Shown here: positions 60,329 through 64,000 of the stretch, piece after piece
Numbering within the stretch: position 1 is the first letter of the stretch
Layout of the letters: each line of letters starts with the position of its first letter
Assembly (NCBI RefSeq): GCF_018129385.1
Contig: NZ_JAFCLN010000003.1
Coordinates: 339,501 to 403,500 of the forward strand
DNA length: 64,000 bases
Direction: 5' to 3'
DNA from: Bradyrhizobium lablabi
Lineage (GTDB): Bacteria; Pseudomonadota; Alphaproteobacteria; Rhizobiales; Xanthobacteraceae
Notes under the pieces: model-generated
Told to the model about the DNA's origin: nothing
Databases searched by the model: none
Seen by the model: only the letters and a program-made list of their open reading frames with translations
Made by a program: the position numbers and the translations under genes

Positions 60329-60775
60329 TCAAGCTCTGGATATTGTCTTCATCGGCTTTTTGGACACGAGCTTTCGCAGATCACGTAGCAAGTCGTCGGC
60401 CAATTCCGAAAGGCAGTTGATTTCCTTTTGCGCGTCAATAGCGTGCTGTTTGCACAACTCCCTCGATTCGTTTTTCGTCGATGCGAGCGCATGGAGGTGC
60501 CCGGCAAGGCCACCGGCACGCGTGAAAAAATAAGCGATCTTTCGCTGAAGCGCAGCGTCGAAAAAGTCGAGTCGATCCGCATTGGATTCATAAACGGAGA
60601 ACTTTGGCAATGTGAAAGCGGTGAGTTCGTCAAGATGCTCCTCGGCCTCGAACTCCATATCCTCAAGCTTCCGAACTTCTTCAAAGCCCTCCATGCTATC
60701 TATAACAGCTGCTATTTCTCCAATGAGCGCTGACGAAAGGCCTCGTCTGGCGCGGCAACGTCCAAAATGCAGCAT
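60329..60775 (-). CDS. Helical protein of unknown function
   Basis: A 148-residue, mostly alpha-helical acidic protein. The ATG at 60775 follows GGGAGGAGGCC. The segment FSVYESNADRLDFFDAALQR then KIAYFFTRAG resembles a class of small proteins that usually carry an N-terminal membrane span; none is seen here. Base composition is less GC-rich than most of the window. Convergent with the crcB-EamA operon. Function unknown. Confidence 0.6.
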   Translation of the reverse strand: MLHFGRCRARRGLSSALIGEIAAVIDSMEGFEEVRKLEDMEFEAEEHLDELTAFTLPKFSVYESNADRLDFFDAALQRKIAYFFTRAGGLAGHLHALASTKNESRELCKQHAIDAQKEINCLSELADDLLRDLRKLVSKKPMKTISRA

Positions 60776-61097
60776 GGCCTCCTCCCGGTTATTCGACGAC
60801 CGGATCGTGCGCGAGAACAAGCCTGAAGGTATCTTACAGCAGACTGCGGGTTGATGCCATTAACCCACGGCGTCAGGCGGCGTCACCCCAAGACGGCTTG
60901 TTTCAACCGCTGCCCTGGATGGGGAAGCCATACTTACACATGAAGCGGCAGCCTGCGCCAAATGTCCGTTTAGGACCGCAGAGCAGCCGCCGGGCAGGGG
61001 AAGCGCGGGCCGCGCACCGATCATCAATAGCTCCGAATCGAAACGCGCGTCAGCCCACCGGAAAACTGCGGCCGCCTCCACGTCGCAAGAAAGCGCT
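60776..61097. other. Intergenic region without a supported gene
   Basis: A 322-base gap. The minus-strand frame 60860-61081 is Ala/Arg-rich with no ribosome-binding site and the plus-strand frame is equally poor, so neither is called. No hairpin or repeat of the families above was recognised. Confidence 0.45.
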
Positions 61098-61871
61098 TCA
61101 GCGCTTTTCGATCACGAGGCTCTGGATCGCGCGGCCGAAATAACCTCTCACGTCGGCGAGCCTTGCCATCGCAAGCCCCGCGCCATCGGGCCCGATCCAG
61201 GATTCGGCGTCGAGCAAGATCCATTCGCCGACCGGCTGGCGCGCCATGCTGACGGTGAGATCGGCATTGAGAAAGGTCCATTGCCGGAAATCCAGCACGG
61301 CCGAGGTGCCGTTGCAGAAATCGGCGGCGACCACCGCGCGCATCGCCTGCGATATCGCAAAACCTTCGACCAGCGGCCGGTCGGCGCGATACCAGATCGC
61401 GCCGGGGCCGGGCACGCCGAAGCTGCCGCGCGCGGCGCGCAGCGACATGCCGGTCAGGAAAGGGCTGGAGGAAAACTCTGCGTCCTCGATGCGCGATTGA
61501 TCGGGGCCAGGCAGCTCGAGCGCGGGCTCGGCCGCTTCAGGCGGCAATTGATGGACCTGCGACTTGATCTTCAGCACAGTGGCGCCAACGGTCAGCACGC
61601 CGTCGGCGAGCAGCCGGACCGCGCAGAGCTGGATCTTGCGTCCCTCGCGCAGGACTTCCGTCTCCAGCGTCAACGGCGCCACCGGCACCGGGCGCATCAG
61701 GTCGATGGTGACGCGCGCGACCTGCATCGGCACCGGCGTTGCGATCCGCTCGGCCGCCCACACCACCAGCGAAGCCGGCGCGGAGCCGTGCTGCATCCCG
61801 GGGTCCCAGGGACCGGCGGCGTGCGGGCTGGTCGTGACGCGATTGCCGTCGACGCGGAAGATGGCGTCCAT
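61098..61871 (-). CDS. Acyl-CoA thioesterase, double-hotdog type
   Basis: A 257-residue protein that fits the TesB-like thioesterase superfamily with two hotdog domains. HGSAPASLVVWAAERIATPV starts the first, RPVPVAPLTLETEVLREGRK continues it, and the second holds CNGTSAVLDFRQWTFLNADL, with Asp near the catalytic position. The ATG at 61871 was chosen because it lacks the Arg-rich frame upstream. It is a probable acyl-CoA hydrolase; substrate chain not known. Same strand and upstream neighbour is nitronate monooxygenase. Confidence 0.8.
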   Translation of the reverse strand: MDAIFRVDGNRVTTSPHAAGPWDPGMQHGSAPASLVVWAAERIATPVPMQVARVTIDLMRPVPVAPLTLETEVLREGRKIQLCAVRLLADGVLTVGATVLKIKSQVHQLPPEAAEPALELPGPDQSRIEDAEFSSSPFLTGMSLRAARGSFGVPGPGAIWYRADRPLVEGFAISQAMRAVVAADFCNGTSAVLDFRQWTFLNADLTVSMARQPVGEWILLDAESWIGPDGAGLAMARLADVRGYFGRAIQSLVIEKR

Positions 61872-62014
61872 TGGTCGATTCTCTTGCGACGTTCCCCGGA
61901 TGCTGCGCAGCGCGAAGCGGTGCGCTGCTGATCCGGGGTCCATGGATGGTGGCTGGCATGGGTTCCGGCTCTGCGGAGCAGCGTTGCACGCTGCACCGCG
62001 TCCGGGACACGAAT

Positions 62015-62986
62015 TCAGGCAAGCGCGGGATCGACGGCTTCGGCGTATTCCTTTTTGAAGCGCGCGATCAGCTCTGCGGCGGGGACGATCTTGCCGACGC
62101 TGCCGACGCCCTGGCCGCTGCCCCAGATTTCCTTCCAGGCTTTTGGCTTGGCGCGTTCTCCTGACGCATCCGTGCCAAAGCTCATCTTGGAGGGATCGGA
62201 GGTCGGCAGGTTGTCGGGGTCCATGCCGGCCGCAACGATCGAGGGCTTGAGGTAATTGCCGTGCACGCCGGTGAACAAATTGGAATAGACGATGTCCTCG
62301 GCCGATGAGGTCGTGATCATCTGCTTGTAGCCTTCGACCGCATTGGCTTCCGCGGTGGCGATGAAGGCCGAGCCGATATAGGCGAAATCAGCGCCCAGCA
62401 TGCGCGCGGCACGGATGGCGCGGCCGTTGCCCATCGCGCCCGACAGCGCGATCGGGCCGTCGAACCACGCACGCGTCTCCGCCACGAAGGCAAAGGGCGA
62501 AATCTCGCCGGCATGGCCGCCGGCGCCGGCGGCGACCAGGATCAGCCCGTCGGCGCCCTTCTCGATCGCCTTGTGCGCGAATTTCTGGTTGATCACGTCG
62601 TGGAAGACGATGCCGCCCCACTGGTGCGCGGCCTGGTTCAACTCCTCGCGCGCGCCGAGCGAGGTGATCATCATCGGCACCTTGTGCTTCTCGCAGACCG
62701 CAAGGTCCTGCTCGAGCCGGTTGTTGGACTTGTGCACGATCTGGTTCACCGCGAACGGCGCCGACAAGCGGTCGGGGTGCGCCTTGTCATGCGCGGCCAG
62801 CTCTTCCTTGATCCGCGCGATCCATTCGTCGAGCAACGCCGCCGGGCGGGCGTTGAGCGCCGGAAACGATCCGACCACGCCCGCCTTGCACTGGGCGATC
62901 ACCAGATCGGGCACGGAGATGATGAACAGCGGCGCCCCGATCACGGGTATCGACAGACGGCCCTTGAACAGAGCAGGCATGGACAT
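62015..62986 (-). CDS. Nitronate monooxygenase (2-nitropropane dioxygenase-like)
   Basis: A 323-residue FMN-dependent TIM-barrel enzyme. FKGRLSIPVIGAPLFIISVP is the family start; GADGLILVAAGAGGHAGEIS contains the FMN phosphate loop and the His that is catalytic in class I enzymes; GADFAYIGSAFIATAEANA is the second phosphate loop. It oxidises propionate-3-nitronate or alkyl nitronates. The start at 62986 has AAGGA nine bases upstream. 143 bases lie between it and the thioesterase. Confidence 0.9.
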   Translation of the reverse strand: MSMPALFKGRLSIPVIGAPLFIISVPDLVIAQCKAGVVGSFPALNARPAALLDEWIARIKEELAAHDKAHPDRLSAPFAVNQIVHKSNNRLEQDLAVCEKHKVPMMITSLGAREELNQAAHQWGGIVFHDVINQKFAHKAIEKGADGLILVAAGAGGHAGEISPFAFVAETRAWFDGPIALSGAMGNGRAIRAARMLGADFAYIGSAFIATAEANAVEGYKQMITTSSAEDIVYSNLFTGVHGNYLKPSIVAAGMDPDNLPTSDPSKMSFGTDASGERAKPKAWKEIWGSGQGVGSVGKIVPAAELIARFKKEYAEAVDPALA

Positions 62987-63111
62987 GCGAATGATCCTTA
63001 CGTTTTCTTGCCTTGCGTTTCTTTCGGCGATCCAAGAGATGGCGGCCGTCATACCAACAGCGCCATCTTTCCAGTGTCAAGTATTGCGTTTTGGCGCTGG
63101 CGCGGCGTGAT

Positions 63112-63660
63112 CTACTGGCACAACGCCTTGATCACGTAATTTTCCGTCTTGCAGTCGCCCGGCTGGCGCTTCCTGCCCGGAATGAACACTTTCGGAGAAC
63201 ATTTTTCCGCGGCGTCGATGTCGAGGCTCTTGCCTTCCTTGTAGCCCTTGGTCTGGCACAGGCGGTCGGCGCCGGCCTTGCAGTCCGGCGCGCCATTGGG
63301 CCCCGCCACGCAGGCCATGCGGCCGCTCACCATGGTCGAGGGCTTCGCCATGTTGGTCAGGCTTTCGCTCGCGCCCTTGATGTCGTCGAGCGTCTCTGAC
63401 GGGCCCTTGATCCTGGGCAACTTGTCCCAGAGCTTGCCGATTTCGTTGAACAGGCCGGGATTCTCTTCCTGCGCCGGCGGCGACGGAGGCGGCGGTGCGG
63501 CTTGCTGGGGGGCCACCGGCTGCTGCGGCGGAGATTGCAGGCCAAGCGATGGGGGCGCGGCTTGCGGCCAGCCGGCGGTTGCGCCGATCAACAGCATCGA
63601 CAATGCCGCGCCGGCGGTGGCGGCGCGCATCCCGAGTCGCTGGTCCATTCCATCAAGCAT
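63112..63660 (-). CDS. Secreted Pro-rich protein with Cys-rich C-terminal domain
   Basis: A 182-residue protein. Signal sequence near residues 11-33 (GAALSMLLIGATAGWPQA), a Pro/Gln-rich linker (35-65), a helical segment (ETLDDIKGASESLTNMAK) and a C-terminal domain with Cys residues in MACVAGPNG, DCKAG, LCQTKG, KCSPK and GDC. Probably a periplasmic, disulfide-containing protein. Family not recognised; the start at 63660 or an ATG four codons later. Confidence 0.68.
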   Translation of the reverse strand: MLDGMDQRLGMRAATAGAALSMLLIGATAGWPQAAPPSLGLQSPPQQPVAPQQAAPPPPSPPAQEENPGLFNEIGKLWDKLPRIKGPSETLDDIKGASESLTNMAKPSTMVSGRMACVAGPNGAPDCKAGADRLCQTKGYKEGKSLDIDAAEKCSPKVFIPGRKRQPGDCKTENYVIKALCQ

Positions 63661-63707
63661 GCGGCGAGCGTAACCCCTGGCCGAAGCCGCGGCAAAGGCC
63701 AATGGTG

Positions 63708-64000
63708 CTAGACCAGCTTCACCGCGATGTAGAATCCCAGCACGAGGACGACGGCACCGATCACCACCCAGAGCGTAAGGTTCTTCTCGAGCTGGACGCG
63801 GATGAAATCGCCATAGCGGTTGAGCAGGACGGCCAGGAAGAAGAAACGGCCGCCGCGCGCCACGATCGAGCACAGAATGAACAGCCAGATATCGTAGCCC
63901 GCAAACCCTGACGTGATGGTCACGAGCTTGTAGGGGATTGGCGTCAATCCTTTCAGCAAGATGATGACGGCGCCCCACTCCGCATAGGACTGGCGGAAGG
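63708..64000 (-). CDS. YqaA/DedA-type (VTT domain) membrane protein, C-terminal part
   Basis: The frame runs from TAG/TTA-side end at 63708 to the window edge, so the N-terminus is missing. The visible 97 residues contain KGLTPIPYKLVTITSGFAG and ARGGRFFFLAVLLNRYGD, the hallmark of the SNARE-associated/VTT family, and two membrane spans. Members move lipids across membranes. Start of gene lies outside the window. Confidence 0.8.
   Translation of the reverse strand, partial: FRQSYAEWGAVIILLKGLTPIPYKLVTITSGFAGYDIWLFILCSIVARGGRFFFLAVLLNRYGDFIRVQLEKNLTLWVVIGAVVLVLGFYIAVKLV

Noticed and set aside
60428..60733. 101-codon plus-strand frame opposite the helical protein at 60329-60775
   Set aside because: The minus-strand frame has a strong ribosome-binding site and protein-like composition; the plus frame has neither.

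Overview
The window looks like chromosomal DNA from an alphaproteobacterium of the Bradyrhizobium type. The DNA is GC-rich. It carries a complete minCDE operon, many orphan solute-binding proteins, Bug/TctC and NHL-repeat proteins, PsiF-like and COG3904-like secreted proteins, and several palindromic repeat families familiar from Bradyrhizobium intergenic DNA. No phage, integrase, transposase, CRISPR array or rRNA was seen. One tRNA (Leu-CAA) lies at 25211-25295.

Layout. 1-4983: a cut-off AraC regulator and its full-length paralogue, a covalent-flavin oxidase, an unusual PLP-fold enzyme divergent from a Nudix hydrolase. 5103-10190: DUF2855 protein, NTF2-fused flavin monooxygenase, NHL-repeat protein, Bug-type binding protein. 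10370-17398: HNH nuclease, acyl-CoA synthetase, DUF2252 kinase-fold protein, a trypsin-fold protein with no catalytic triad paired with an alpha/beta hydrolase, and an AbiEii-type toxin-antitoxin pair. 17552-25295: a membrane protein/ClpP-fold protein cluster, DsbA and DsbB, two hotdog thioesterases divergent from a TetR regulator over two near-identical operators, an AbrB-type membrane protein, tRNA-Leu. 25865-31769: EthD, OsmC, HxlR-like regulator, hydratase, aldo/keto reductase, a divergent Mpl-like Mur ligase, all interleaved with one repeat family. 31846-35321: a sugar ABC transporter (two permeases and a Tat-type binding protein, no ATPase). 35587-46564: two-component system, small secreted proteins, flavin aromatic hydroxylase, two-domain L,D-transpeptidase, DUF488.

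46580-51702 looks like a catabolic regulon. A MarR regulator sits between two sigma70-type promoters that carry the same palindromic operator inside the 17-base spacer. One promoter drives a LivJ-type binding protein; the other drives a Rieske oxygenase with a ferredoxin gene downstream. An SDR and a cupin gene diverge from the second promoter. 51726-59013: MscS channel, minE-minD-minC (with a TTAA-N7-TTAA CtrA-type box upstream of minC), a membrane protein and another LivJ-type binding protein. 59069-60775: a GFA-family remnant, then a fluoride riboswitch controlling crcB and an overlapping small EamA-type gene. 61098-64000: thioesterase, nitronate monooxygenase, a secreted protein and a cut-off VTT/DedA-type membrane protein.

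The strongest regulatory finds are the fluoride riboswitch with two mutually exclusive helices around the crcB ribosome-binding site, the duplicated MarR promoter-operator, the paired TetR operators, and the two CtrA-type boxes. The strongest protein oddities are the triad-less S1C protein, the SDR with Phe in place of the catalytic Tyr, the orphan PLP enzyme and the Mur ligase with altered core motifs. No search was run; family names rest on motifs and overall sequence character.
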